Below are positions 40,979-50,584 of a DNA stretch of 64,000 bases, piece by piece. This DNA is from Symbiodinium microadriaticum (lineage: Eukaryota; Sar; Dinophyceae; Suessiales; Symbiodiniaceae). The notes under the pieces were generated by a model that saw only the letters and a list, made by a program, of their open reading frames with translations, made no database searches and was not told the DNA's origin. A program made the translations under genes and the position numbers. Position 1 is the stretch's first letter. Each line of letters begins with the position of its first letter. The stretch is taken from the NCBI GenBank assembly GCA_001939145.1, contig LSRX01000286.1:563640-627639 (forward strand). Reading direction: 5' to 3'.

Positions 40979-41112
40979 ATGCTTTCAGCTCAAAGCCTGA
41001 GAATCTGTGCCCAAGGTGCTCCAGGCACATTTTTTGAAATGGCCACGACCGCACCTTGGCAACAACGGGGTCCTGCCGTTTCGAGCGTCACGGATCTTTG
41101 TATAAGTTCGAA
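40979..41112 (+). CDS. Probable exon (possibly first)
   Basis: From ATG 40979: MLSAQSLRICAQGAPGTFFE..., then MATTAPWQQRGPAVSSVTDL and donor TTCGAA|GTGAGT. The frame is open upstream through the CTA repeat, so the ATG is only a candidate start. Confidence 0.45.
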
Positions 41113-41222
41113 GTGAGTTGTGAGAGCTTGGAACCTACCTATGGCTATAGAGTCATAACCTACCCCCGGGTTAGGGTACCTTGTCCGGGTATGGCTAGGC
41201 AACCCTTTATTGCAGAGTGTAC

Positions 41223-41314
41223 ACCTAGACCCTAAAGAACCTACCTGTTTTAAGGACTTATATGAAGACATCGTAGTAAAGAGCCCTAAAAAGGTAAGCT
41301 TTATAGGTCCAGAT
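41223..41314. repeat. Palindromic element, family E
   Basis: ACCTAGACCCTAAAGAACCT ... GGTAAGCTTTATAGGTCC. Confidence 0.75.
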
Positions 41315-41489
41315 ACTCCTTAAAGGAGTTGGTTTTGGGAATCCCCGAGACTCGCTAGGGAACCCTTGGCCCACCCCTTGGTCCTCAACACCCGATAGAA
41401 GCCCTTCACCTTGCAACAACCCAAGCGAATAGCCCTTGCACAAGCCGATGACCAGTTTGGGTTCTAACCTGCAAGTACGCAAGATGTTA

Positions 41490-41632
41490 TATATATATAT
41501 ACATTTATATTTATTTATTTATTTGTTTATTTATTTATATTTAAATAAATAAATATATAATTATATATATATACATACATACATACATACATGCATACAT
41601 ACATACATACATACATACATACATACATACAT
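41490..41632. repeat. (TA)n, (TTTA)n and (ATAC)n microsatellites
   Basis: Compound simple repeat ending in about 17 ATAC units. Confidence 0.9.
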
Positions 41633-41679
41633 GGGAACGTAGACTCCTAATTGTAAGCCTTGTTCCGCTTGTTCCCCAG

Positions 41680-41714
41680 ACTTACGAGATCATAACCTCT
41701 GTAGGATCCTGTCT
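41680..41714 (+). CDS. Probable small exon
   Basis: CTTGTTCCCCAG then TYEIITSVGSC and CT|GTAAGC. A good pyrimidine tract and donor. Confidence 0.4.
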
Positions 41715-41872
41715 GTAAGCATGAGAACATACCCTCCTCTTTGGTGGGTTTTGAGAGGGTTTTGAGAGTACCTGGAAGTATCCCAGTCTTGCTATACACG
41801 CTCTAAAACCTAAAATTGCAAGGCCCTGAACCCTAAACACCCTAAAGCCCGAAACCATAAGCTCCCTTGATC

Positions 41873-41979
41873 CGGTTGATGATATAAATCCTGCATGACC
41901 CATGATAAGGAATCTACCATAAGTCCCATAGTTTAGGGTCCTTAAGTCAAGGTCAGGCAGGATTTGTATCATCAACCGT
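41873..41979. repeat. Palindromic element, family F copy 3
   Basis: CCGGTTGATGATATAAATCC ... TTGTATCATCAACCG. Confidence 0.85.
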
Positions 41980-41983
41980 CTGT

Positions 41984-42060
41984 CTCCCCTAGACTGGCGG
42001 TGCCAGGAGTGCAAAGCTTGCGACAAGGGCTTCTTCCGACCTGCCCCCTGGCTTTTCAGA
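41984..42060 (+). CDS. Possible exon with Cys motif
   Basis: Directly after element F3: SPLDWRCQECKACDKGFFRP..., a CxxCxxC pattern as in small Cys-rich modules; AG|G at GCCAG|G 42005-42007 may be the true start. Two other frames are open. Confidence 0.35.
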
Positions 42061-42204
42061 AGAGCCGCCCTTTCCTTACAGGGATCTTGAAAGCGCGATG
42101 CAGGGTTCCACAGGATTCCTAGGGTTTTCCGGTTTGGGGTTTAGGGTTTATGGGATTTAGGGTTTAGGGCTTAGGGTGTTGGGATTCAGGTTTGAGGGCT
42201 TTAG

Positions 42205-42297
42205 GACCCAGCGGGCTTCCCAGGGTGCTAAAGGCAAGTAGATCCTTTGAGAAAAGTCTGATCTTCACTCATCGATTGGTGGGACACAGTTTGTGTG
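42205..42297 (+). CDS. Possible exon
   Basis: GGACCCAG then GLPRVLKASRSFEKSLIFTH..., ending near TGT|GTGTGC. Confidence 0.35.
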
Positions 42298-42452
42298 TGT
42301 GCGTCTTCTCACGTTTAGATCCTGTATAAGGGATCTGGCTTTAGACTCTAGGGAATATAGGGGCTCTGGTAGCGACTTGGGGTTTTGCAGGGCTCACGGT
42401 GTAAAGCCTTCCGGTCTCGAGGAGTGCAGGTTCCACTACATTTCGACTGTAC

Positions 42453-42555
42453 ATGGTTAGTTTTCCAAATTATGGTCCCTTTTAGAGTCCTTTTCATAAG
42501 GGTGCCGTACTATATTGGGAACCAAAAAGGGACCCTAATTTAGAGAACTACCCAT
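42453..42555. repeat. Palindromic element, family B copy 5
   Basis: GGTTAGTTTTCCAAATTATG ... AATTTAGAGAACTACCC; preceded by VPLHFDCT-coding bases after GAGTGCAG. Confidence 0.85.
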
Positions 42556-42661
42556 ATTTTTGGTTTAGCCATTGAGGGGCCAGAAAGTTGGAGCATGCTT
42601 AAAGACACATGCTCGTCAAGTACATCGCAAAGTACCCGAGCAGTCATCACCCATCACCCAT

Positions 42662-42744
42662 ACCTGGACCCCAAAAGTATGTAAAATTACAGGCTCTTTG
42701 TGGGTCTTGGGCTATTGTTTTACTTACCTTTGGGGGTTTTAGGT
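42662..42744. repeat. Palindromic element, family O
   Basis: ACCTGGACCCCAAAAGTATG ... CTTTGGGGGTTTTAGGT, flanked by AT on both sides. Confidence 0.75.
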
Positions 42745-42841
42745 ATTCCAACTCTTCTTCAAGTGTAGCATTTCGTGTTCGCGAAAGATTCAGGCACCGA
42801 TTGTTGGAAGCATTCCATGGATTCTATCGGGAACTTATACG
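42745..42841 (+). CDS. Possible exon after element O
   Basis: SNSSSSVAFRVRERFRHRLL... to CGG|TTTGTG. Removing element O plus one AT joins it in frame to upstream HARQVHRKVPEQSSPITH. Confidence 0.35.
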
Positions 42842-43188
42842 GTTTGTGTAGGATGAAAGCGGCAAAGTGGTGAGAGTTCATGCTGCCACCCTTTCACGTA
42901 TGTAAGTACAACAGATTTCCGTATTCTGTGTGGACATCATGTTAGAAGCCTGCATCGATCCCAGGAATATTCCTTATGGTTCCTATTCTGCGTATAGTAT
43001 CCCCTATTGAACCTTATATGAGCCCCTAGAAATCAGAACGCCGTAGACAAAAGAAAAGCCTTGCCTTCGCGTTAAAACGACAGAAGCGTGTAGATGCGTG
43101 TCTCAGCCCTGGGTCTGATGCGTAATAAGCTTCGGGTTTAGGGGTTTAGGGAAGTTTAGGGTTTATAGGGTTTAGCACTAGACTGGTT

Positions 43189-43266
43189 ACCTGGACCAGC
43201 AAACATGCAGAATCGTAGCTTTGTACAGGTGTTGGTCCATTATTTGCCTACTTTCGGGGGTTGAGG
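43189..43266. repeat. Family O element, partial
   Basis: ACCTGGACCAGCAAACATGC ... CCTACTTTCGGGGGTTG. Confidence 0.5.
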
Positions 43267-43520
43267 GTAAGATCCGCTTCTCTCAGGCGAACACCTCCGT
43301 CTATGCCTGCATCCGAACTCCTCCAGGGACATTTCAGACGCTTCGCAGCATGTACTGTAGGTGTGAGGCTCATCATGCTGCGCAGTTGCGATAGTTGCGC
43401 TGGCAATCGCTGTTTGAGGTCTCTCATTCCAACTTTCGCCATGTGGAATTTCTGCCCTGCATCGGTTACTCGTGCGATGTTCACTGCTTTCTCTGCATGG
43501 CAAAATGAATTAGGCTGAAC
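43266..43520 (+). CDS. Coding-like segment, strand undecided
   Basis: Plus frame contains GHFRRFAACTVGVRLIMLRS and FTAFSAWQNELG, with Phe/Trp spacing reminiscent of F-x-x-W repeats. The minus frame also reads well (MAKVGMRDLKQRLPAQLSQL). Real coding sequence is likely; the strand is not settled. Confidence 0.35.
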
Positions 43521-44505
43521 TGCCTAGGGTATGCTTTCAAGATGACGGAGCGACGAAGCGATGTCACATTGTTTCGCAGCTGATCTCGGGTGTTTCCTGT
43601 ACATTTGCCCATGCCAAGAAACGCTGTCCCGCGTGGTTTGCTAAGAGTATTCTTTATACATACATACATACATACATACATACATACATAGATAGATAGA
43701 ACACACACACACACATATGTGGCGCCAGATTTAGAGACATATCAAGCCCGCGACATGTAGCAGCACGGTTTGTATGCATTTCGAGAAAAGCACGACTGTG
43801 TCGATTTTTGGGCCAGGTCCTTGACCAGGCCCGTGTATGTATGTATGGAAGCAGCGTGTAGAGTCGATTGGAACAGGTGGGTGCGGATCTTGGGGGGGGA
43901 GCATATAATTAACACACATATATGTATATATATATATATATGTACATTCATTCAGGTTCTCGGCAGCATCGCATGATGTGCTTGCGATCAGCCTCGGCAT
44001 GTCGTCTCACGCGTGTTTTGTTTGGGGATCGGGGGATGCTGACATCATGCACATGTCAGTGGGATGAATACGGTCAGCGGTCACATTCCTGAATTCCTAA
44101 GCTTTTAAGAATACAGTACCAGGAACGTATATCAGTTGTTTCTATATACGGGTTCGTGAACTTTTCCGCCCGACGGGCTTAGAAGGGCTGAGGGTTTAAG
44201 AGCTAAATCTCGTTCCAAACTGGAAGTTTTTGGGGTGAAGGACTAGTCACCAGTCGGTTTCACTTGAGCTCATAAGCCACACCAGGGCGCTGAATGAAAG
44301 CATTCAGTGCAGATTGTGGCACCGCTGAACCCTTAACCCTCAACCAACCTGCGAGTATGGCTAGCGCCTCGCATCTTGGACCTGTGGAACCAACGACGCC
44401 ATAACCAGTGAACCCGGACCACCTAAGATCGGGGCGGTACTGATTTGTAGTTGTATGCCCGTGTAGTCGAAGTTTGTATCTCGAAATCATGTAAATCCCA
44501 ACACC
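43520..44505. other. No gene supported
   Basis: Contains (ATAC)n at 43655-43690, (AC)n and (TA)n runs; other frames are short. Confidence 0.45.
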
Positions 44506-44507
44506 TT

Positions 44508-44594
44508 CCTGGACTCCCTAAAACCTACCTTTGTAGGGCTCCTTATGATTTCTTTATATAAGTCCTTAAGACGGTAGATTCCTTGGGTCTAGGT
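44508..44594. repeat. Palindromic element, family E
   Basis: CCTGGACTCCCTAAAACCTA ... GGTAGATTCCTTGGGTCTAG. Confidence 0.75.
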
Positions 44595-44642
44595 TGTTAA
44601 TATTAACCTAGGATCCTCGTTTAAACGAAAATTAGCATGCAG

Positions 44643-44752
44643 GAACGAGACGGGCCAAGCATCAGCGAAGCCGTGCAAAGCGGGCTTCACCACCCCTGCA
44701 ACTGGTGCCATCCATGACTTCGCAGCTTTGGCAGATCTTGGCTCTGACGAAT
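44643..44752 (+). CDS. Probable exon, unrecognised protein
   Basis: TAGCATGCAG|G, one leading base, NETGQASAKPCKAGFTTPAT... through GAIHDFAALADLGSDE, ending GAAT|GTAAGG, where TTTAGGG DNA and family B copy 6 begin. One of the longest and cleanest exon candidates. Confidence 0.6.
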
Positions 44753-44777
44753 GTAAGGGTTTAGGGTTTATGTCTAA

Positions 44778-44875
44778 GGGTAGTTCTGTAAACTCGGGTC
44801 CCCTTTTAGAGCCCTTTCCATAAGGGTGACGCACTATATTGGGACCTAAAATGGGACCCTAATTTAGAGAACTAC
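44778..44875. repeat. Palindromic element, family B copy 6
   Basis: GGGTAGTTCTGTAAACTCGG ... CTAATTTAGAGAACTAC. GAATGTA(A)GGG occurs on both sides (44750 and 44876). Confidence 0.8.
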
Positions 44876-45203
44876 GAATGTAGGGGCGTGACCTGGGGAT
44901 CCAATATCCTTTTGTTTGAATGAAGCGTTGTTTTGGCAAGATTTATACTTGTCAAGACTATCACCTATGGCTACGGGGTCATAGCCTGATAACTTGTTCT
45001 GTTTGGCGCTCGAGGGAACGAGTTGCAGTTCCAGCCATCTTGTTAACAGTCGCAATATACATCTGCGCAAGACGATGTTCCAACTATACAGGGCCCCATA
45101 CCAAGGTGAGGTGTAAGAAGGCTTATTTGTTGATTTGTTGATGCCCCATACTGTACTCGAACTTAGCCATGGCTGACTAGCACTGTTTTGTGATGGAAGT
45201 CAG

Positions 45204-45223
45204 GAGTAGGAGTGTCTCCTACG
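45204..45223 (+). CDS. Probable small exon before element C (45.2 kb)
   Basis: GTCAG|G, SRSVSY, ending TCCTACG|GTCGCATG. The open frame extends left (HCFVMEVRSRSVSY). The donor lies in the left terminus of the family C element. Confidence 0.4.
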
Positions 45224-45311
45224 GTCGCATGTACCTATCTAGTATATCCTTAGGCCTTGAAGTAGGAACCCCTGCAAGGGCTAAGCATTTTAGGTACATG
45301 GAGCCTTAGGG
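45218..45311. repeat. Palindromic element, family C, with splice sites in its termini
   Basis: CCTACGGTCGCATGTACC ... GGTACATGGAGCCTTAGGG. Reading ACG|GT as donor and CCTTAG|G as acceptor, the intron 45224-45309 is the element itself. Confidence 0.75.
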
Positions 45312-45384
45312 CTTCTAGGCGTCGTCGACTGGAGAATCCTGCTGCCTAGCATCGAAACCTTTCAAGAAGCCGCAGCCCCAAAAC
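45310..45384 (+). CDS. Probable exon after element C (45.2 kb)
   Basis: CTTAG|GG continues the upstream exon in frame: ...SVSYGLLGVVDWRILLPSIE... and FQEAAAP. The right edge is in a CCTAAA block. Confidence 0.4.
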
Positions 45385-45569
45385 CTAAAGCCCGAAACCC
45401 TTAAGCCCCAAACACTGAGCCCTTACCCTTCAGAGCATATTCCTGGAATCCACCTAAACCCTAAACCCTAAACCCTAGCCTGGAATCCCAAGCGCAAAGC
45501 AGCCAAGGAATGCGTCTGCCCGGGTCCGTCTCTCTCCGTGCCGCGCGGGAGGCTCTTGAAGCCCCGTTC

Positions 45570-45625
45570 CTTTCAGGGTTCCTTTAAGGGTTCCTTTAAG
45601 GGTTCCTTCAAGGGTTCCCTTAAGG
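45570..45625. repeat. GGTTCCTTTAAG tandem repeat
   Basis: Four to five ~14-bp units. Confidence 0.8.
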
Positions 45626-45649
45626 TTTTCTGTAGGGTTCCGGTTGCTT

Positions 45650-45743
45650 TACCCATAGGCTCCTAAGTAGTTCCTTTTTATAGCGCATATTTAGAATCCT
45701 ATAAGGTAATCCCAAAAAGGAACTACTAAGGAGCCTATGGGTA
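45650..45743. repeat. Palindromic element, family H copy 4
   Basis: TACCCATAGGCTCCTAAGTA ... CTAAGGAGCCTATGGGTA; near-perfect hairpin. Confidence 0.9.
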
Positions 45744-45969
45744 AAGGAGCCTTCATTAGAGGAACCCTGAACCCCTAAAGGAACTCGCGAAGGTTCCGTC
45801 AGGTTCAGGGGTCAGGGTATCTACTCTGATGGCGAAGGTTTCAGGGTTTCAGGGTCTGCAATGTAGGCCTTCTCTACGGAGTATAGACGTTTGGGCGTTG
45901 TTGATACAAGGTTCTCATGGGGCTTTGTGAGGTTATGCTGACGCTTCTTTGTAGTGTTTGAAAAGGGCG

Positions 45970-46035
45970 GTCTCTCTCTCTGTCTCTCTCTCTCTCTGTC
46001 GCTATATATATATATATATATATATATACATACAT
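45970..46035. repeat. (CT)n(TA)n microsatellite
   Basis: Simple repeat; the Tyr/Ile and Arg/Glu frames here are artefacts. 46040-46620 holds no supportable gene. Confidence 0.85.
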
Positions 46036-46621
46036 ATGTACGTGGTACCATATGTACATACATATAGGGTTGGTACTTTCAGATATTCTTAACTGGAGTG
46101 AGATGGGTCGTCGGAGGTACCATGTGGACATCTGCGACGGGGCCCCACGGCGTGATTCACAGGCCATGGGCAGCGCACAGAAATTTCAGAAAGCCAGAGG
46201 CCTTTACGAGGCATTTCTCGGGCATTAAGTCCAATACTCTTCCCGAGCATTTTCTTATTCGAAGTGTGGCAGAATCGACCCCAAAGCCTGATGTGTATCA
46301 TGAAGGCCCATATGTGCGCGAACCTTAAGCCCGATAGCTACTACAGGGCTCTCAGCTACCACAGAAAGCCACGAACTTCGGGTTTAGTTTTTTTTTGGGG
46401 GGGGGAGGGGGGCGTTTGCCAGCGAAGCCCTAAGCAATTGGGTTCAATGTTCTCCTTCAACGTCCAAGTTCCCGTACCGCAAAACCAAACCCAGGATCGA
46501 AACCCTCAACCCTCCTTGGGGTTAGGGTTTAGCGTTTAGGGTGTAGGGTTAAGGGTTTAGGGGCTTAGGGTTGAGGGTTTAGAGTTTAGGGTGTAGGGGT
46601 TAGGGGTCTAGGGGTTTAGGG

Positions 46622-46666
<45 letters not shown>

Positions 46667-46682
46667 ATATATATGTATATGT
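46622..46682. repeat. (CT)n(TA)n microsatellite
   Basis: About 20 CT units then TA units, abutting a TTTAGGG block (46505-46620). Confidence 0.9.
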
Positions 46683-47094
46683 GTACATGTATGCTTTTGG
46701 ACATGAGCTAGTTCAACAGGACTCTAATTTAGCAGCCAAGCGTTAGTGTTGTAGGGCAACGTATTTTTTTCCAGACGCCGCAAAGACTTGTAGCAAAATC
46801 CCAACAAGTTCATGACCATTTCTCTCGACCAAGCAGCCCCTGACTTGCATTGTGAAGTGCTCATATACTTTCCCGGCACGGTCCAAGTACTCATCTTCAA
46901 GTCCGCGCTACTACGCTGTGGATGGTTTCTGGCTAGATACCCTACTTTTTGGACACTTGGGCATTTCGGGCCTGAAGGTTGCATACCTTAGCCCCGACAA
47001 CATACCTTTAAAAGGCACCATACAGGGAGTATACGCCCGAAGAGCAGGTAGGTGTCTTAGGGTCCAGGGAATTCCCACAAAAAAAACAGTCTGA

Positions 47095-47300
47095 AACTAA
47101 GCCCTAAGCCCCAAACCCAAAACCTAAATCCCCCTAAACCCTAAACCCTGAACCCTAAATTTAAACCCCAAGCCCAAAACCCAAATCCCAAACCTCAAAC
47201 TCTGAAACCCTAAACCCCAAGCCCTAAACCCTAAACCCCAAACCCAAAAGATCTGAAACCCTAAGCCCCAAGCCCAAAACCTTATAATCCCAAACCCAAA
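47095..47300. repeat. CCCTAAA/CCCAAACC array
   Basis: Degenerate; followed after a short GC-rich gap by an opposing TTTAGGG array at 47375-47555. Confidence 0.85.
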
Positions 47301-47374
47301 AGATCTGGGCATGCGCCAGGGCCTTCTAACGCGCTGCGGCCGACTGGGGAACTGCCTCGACTGCCCCGAGGTTC

Positions 47375-47555
47375 CCTGGGAGTTTAGGGTTTAGGGTTTA
47401 GGGGTTTAGGGTTTAGGGGTTTAGGGTTTGGGGTTTAGGGTTTAGGGGTTTAGGGTTTAGGGGTTTAGGGGTTTAGGGTTTAGTGGTTTAGGGGTTTAGG
47501 GGTTTAGGTTTAGGGTTTTAGGGGTTTAGGGTTTAGGGTTTATAGGGTTTAGGGG
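47375..47555. repeat. TTTAGGG/TTTAGGGG array
   Basis: About 25 units, the most regular array in the window. Together with 47095-47300 it can form a large inverted repeat around a ~70-bp GC-rich centre. Confidence 0.9.
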
Positions 47556-47635
47556 ACATGTGGACTTCGGGGCGTTGAAGGGTTTAAGGTTTGGCTTGTA
47601 GGAGTTTGAAGCTCTTACGGTTATGTTAGTTAGGT

Positions 47636-47746
47636 ACCCTAAGGGTCCATGTGCCCAACTAGTAGATACTTTGGCGCCAAAGTTCCCAAATAAGGACTAC
47701 TTTAAGGCAAAAGTATATACTATTTAGGTACATGGACACTCCGGGG
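47636..47746. repeat. Palindromic element, family C
   Basis: ACCCTAAGGGTCCATGTGCC ... AGGTACATGGACACTCCGGG. Confidence 0.75.
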
Positions 47747-47827
47747 TATTTATATTTTGTTAGAGGGTTTGGTTGGCTTTGATGTTGTGTTGCTCAGAAT
47801 CTGCAGAGGTTGGGCTTATGGCCTATG

Positions 47828-47977
47828 CTAGGCCTTAGACCCTTAACCTCTAAACCGGAAGCATCTAAACCCTAAACCCTAAAATGTCGGTGCTCGCAAT
47901 ATTTCTCATAATACTAGGCCTTAGACCCTTAACCTCTAAACCGGAAGCATCTAAACCCTAAACCCTAAAATGTCGGT
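47828..47977. repeat. 64-bp direct duplication with templated filler
   Basis: 47828-47891 is repeated at 47914-47977. The 22 bases between, plus overlap, match 10887-10914 (TGCTCGCAATATTTCTCATA...). Confidence 0.85.
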
Positions 47978-48203
47978 CTTAAAGGCCGTGAGGCTTTCAT
48001 TCGCGGTACCTCTTCCGTGGTTGTCTGGCCGTCTCCCTCAGGAGGCCCATTTCTATGCCTTTTCGTTGGGGTTCATGGATTTGGGTAAAGCCCTGTACCC
48101 TCAACCCTGAAGATTAAAAGCAACCCTAAACCAGAAAGACCTAAACCCGACTCTAGTTATGAAGGGTCGTCTATGAATGCAGCTATCATCCCAGTCTTCT
48201 GAG

Positions 48204-48239
48204 GTTGGGTTTTGGATCCTAGAGTTGGCAATCCCTACG
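48204..48239 (+). CDS. Probable exon before nested element C/B (48.2 kb)
   Basis: TCTGAG|G, two leading bases, WVLDPRVGNPY + G, ending TACG|GCTCC at the left terminus of the family C element. Confidence 0.45.
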
Positions 48240-48440
48240 GCTCCATGTGCCTATATAGCATGTAAGTAGTTCTCAAATTAGGGCACTTTTTTCGCCTCCA
48301 AATACGGCACCCTTATACAAAGGACCCGAAAAGGGACCCTATAGTTGGAGAACTACCCATGTATTTTAAGGCGTAAAGAGTTTCTAGATAAGTACTTTAT
48401 GGCTGAAGCATATCCCATATAGGTACATGAATCCTTAGGG
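48233..48440. repeat. Family C element with family B nested inside
   Basis: CCCTACGGCTCCATGTGCC ... AGGTACATGAATCCTTAGGG, flanked by AAT (48230-48232 and 48441-48443). Family B lies at 48265-48358 with a 5-bp duplication ATGTA (48260-48264 and 48359-48363). Confidence 0.85.
48265..48358. mobile_element. Family B element, inserted in a family C element
   Basis: AGTAGTTCTCAAATTAGGGC ... GTTGGAGAACTACCC. The ATGTA duplication and clean nesting show family B to be (or to have been) mobile, and younger than this family C copy. Confidence 0.8.
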
Positions 48441-48467
48441 AATTTGGGGAGCCTAACTATGGCTCAG
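48439..48467 (+). CDS. Probable exon after nested element C/B (48.2 kb)
   Basis: CCTTAG|GG joins in frame to 48204-48239: ...NPYGNLGSLTMAQ, ending GCTCAG|GTAAGA, a consensus donor. Confidence 0.45.
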
Positions 48468-49269
48468 GTAAGATTGGTTTCCCTGTCTCACCACATCAAA
48501 TCTCTCATGCAGAGCAGGACACTTTCGGGGAATGCTTGACACTTCCCTTCAAGTACCTACTATCTCATGAGATCTGCTGTGCATGCCTTAGCCGAACTTC
48601 TGTGTCCCGAAACCCTGTGTAAACCCTAAACCCTACACACTGTTTCTATGTCCCAAGCAATTGCTGAGCCGCACCATGCCTCGCTACTGAGAGGATGATC
48701 TGCAGGGGAGCACGGGACATCGTTGCCAATGCGCCATGGCCGCAGTTGGTCTTAACATAAGTCGATTATAGTGACTATAGTGGCATGTACCAGGATTTCG
48801 CAGCATTCGACGTGATCATCATGGATTTTTTTAGGATCTTAAGCAGCTATAATTAGGCTTCAACAGATGTTGCATGTTCATCAAGTTTCGCGGCTTGTAA
48901 GAGGATTGCTGGAGGATTCCAAGAAGCTCGTGGCCCCAAAGGAGTTGTTGGTCCCAGTTCTTTCAGTCTTAAACCCTAAAAGCCCTAGACCCTAAAACAC
49001 CCTAAATCCTAAACTTCCTAAACCGGGACCAAGTTAAAAAAAAGCATCGCGTGAAGCTTCCGGCTTCGTGCGCTCTGGGTTAGGATTCAGGGTGTAGGGT
49101 TGAGGGGATTATGCATTTTGGACCGGATGTTCAACCGCCATGCCCAATCGCTTTTTATACAGAATGTAGACTCTTGGTCCCATTGCTCAGGACCTGTTTA
49201 TTCGGCTTAAGATCTGAACGCTTCTCCGGTTTTTCATGTTTGGACATGTGGGGCTAGACATCAGATGCC

Positions 49270-49325
49270 TACAGTGCCCTTGCCAATTCCGACCTTAAAA
49301 GCCCTGGTTTGATGCGTCTAGCTTT
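49270..49325 (+). CDS. Possible exon before element F4
   Basis: TSDAYSALANSDLKSPGLMR running into element F4 at 49326. Confidence 0.35.
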
Positions 49326-49410
49326 CTGATATAAATCCTGCATTACCCATAATAGGAATATTCCAAAGTTCCGGTCCTTGTAGTAATGCAGGATTTATGT
49401 CATCAACAGT
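49326..49410. repeat. Palindromic element, family F copy 4
   Basis: CTGATATAAATCCTGCATTA ... TAATGCAGGATTTATGTCAT. Confidence 0.8.
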
Positions 49411-49463
49411 ACGTATAGTAACCGTGTTGCACCTTTTGGATTATCTTCTTCTGAGCCCAGCAG

Positions 49464-49526
49464 GACGGGGGCGCAGCATCACGCTTGGCCACATTCTGCC
49501 TCTCCTACGCATATGCGGACATGGAG
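49464..49526 (+). CDS. Probable exon, unrecognised protein
   Basis: CCCAGCAG|G ... ATGGAG|GACGCT, 21 codons, phase 0 at both ends: DGGAASRLATFCLSYAYADM.... The other two frames are partly open. Confidence 0.45.
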
Positions 49527-50232
49527 GACGCTGTTGAGAGTCAAAGGGGATGGCACCGAACTCCTAAGCCCATAAACATCCCCTCACTCACCCTATATGA
49601 CAGCAGAAAATATGAAACTTATACCCATCATAAATAATAGGATCGTCTATGTACATAGTATACGTATACATACGTAGATATACATATATAACTCCCAAGC
49701 ACGAATTCTAAACCCGGTGCATGAAAATAATGTGGCGGCGTATTTAGACCCACAAAGTAACCCCAAAAGGTTGGAAAGCGGATTAAGGCCAATTCGTGCA
49801 GGGATTCCCTATCTTTGACTCTTACTAAGGACTGAGGCTATTGGGCTTGGGCTTCTACTGTTATTCAACATGAATGCGTGGCTTCCAGATCTAACCCTAA
49901 ACTCCCAAACCGTATGCGCCTAACATCCTGGGCATGAAAAATGAAAGTAAATAGGGTAAATATCCCGGTTTAAACCCTGGACACAACCCTGTACTAAAGA
50001 ACCTTGCAAACCTTGGATTGAACCTCCCCGCCTCGTGCAGGAATGTACCTCGCGTACCTTCTGTGATGCCAATCCGGAGGACCCCTCTGCCTCAAAGGGT
50101 TTAGGGTTTAGGGTTATTGGTTATTCTCTTGTGATCTCGTGCCCCTCCTTCCATGCAGTCATGCTATGTCCGCCTTGTCGGGTTCAACTATAATGTTAGG
50201 GCTGATACAGCTTGTTATCCTCTTGCACCTTA

Positions 50233-50345
50233 AAGGATCAAAGGACGCAGAAACTAGTGCTACAGCAGTAAGGTAACTATTACTTACAACTACCCCCATT
50301 TTCGGGACTTGCAATCTTACTCACTAATTCCCGTGATCCTGCAAG
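50233..50345. repeat. Palindromic element, family J
   Basis: AGGATCAAAGGACGCAG... and CTAATTCCCGTGATCCT; diverged. Confidence 0.6.
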
Positions 50346-50502
50346 TACCCACAATGCAGTATACTTACAAAGGGTTTCGGTTTCAGCAGTTTTGGCACCG
50401 AAAAACAGACACGACATATCCATATAGCCCTCATATTGCACTCCTAAAGGCCCATACATGTAGGTATTTCCCAAAGCCGTGGTAGAATCCTCGGTATGTT
50501 GT

Positions 50503-50584
50503 GCCCTACCTTTTTAGGGTTCCTTTTTATGGTTTCTATATATACTTCCTTAGAAAGGTAGGTCCTTTCGGCTTGTGGTAGGGC
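50503..50584. repeat. Palindromic element, family E
   Basis: GCCCTACCTTTTTAGGGTTC ... GAAAGGTAGG...GGTAGGGC. Confidence 0.7.

Noticed and set aside
40762..41054. Poly-Ser and poly-Val minus-strand proteins
   Set aside because: Translation of the CTA trinucleotide repeat.
44920..45141. Similarity between 41137-41160 and 44965-44988 (CCTATGGCTA..GTCATA) as a possible small RNA
   Set aside because: Only about 20 bases are shared and no cloverleaf or other stable fold could be drawn.
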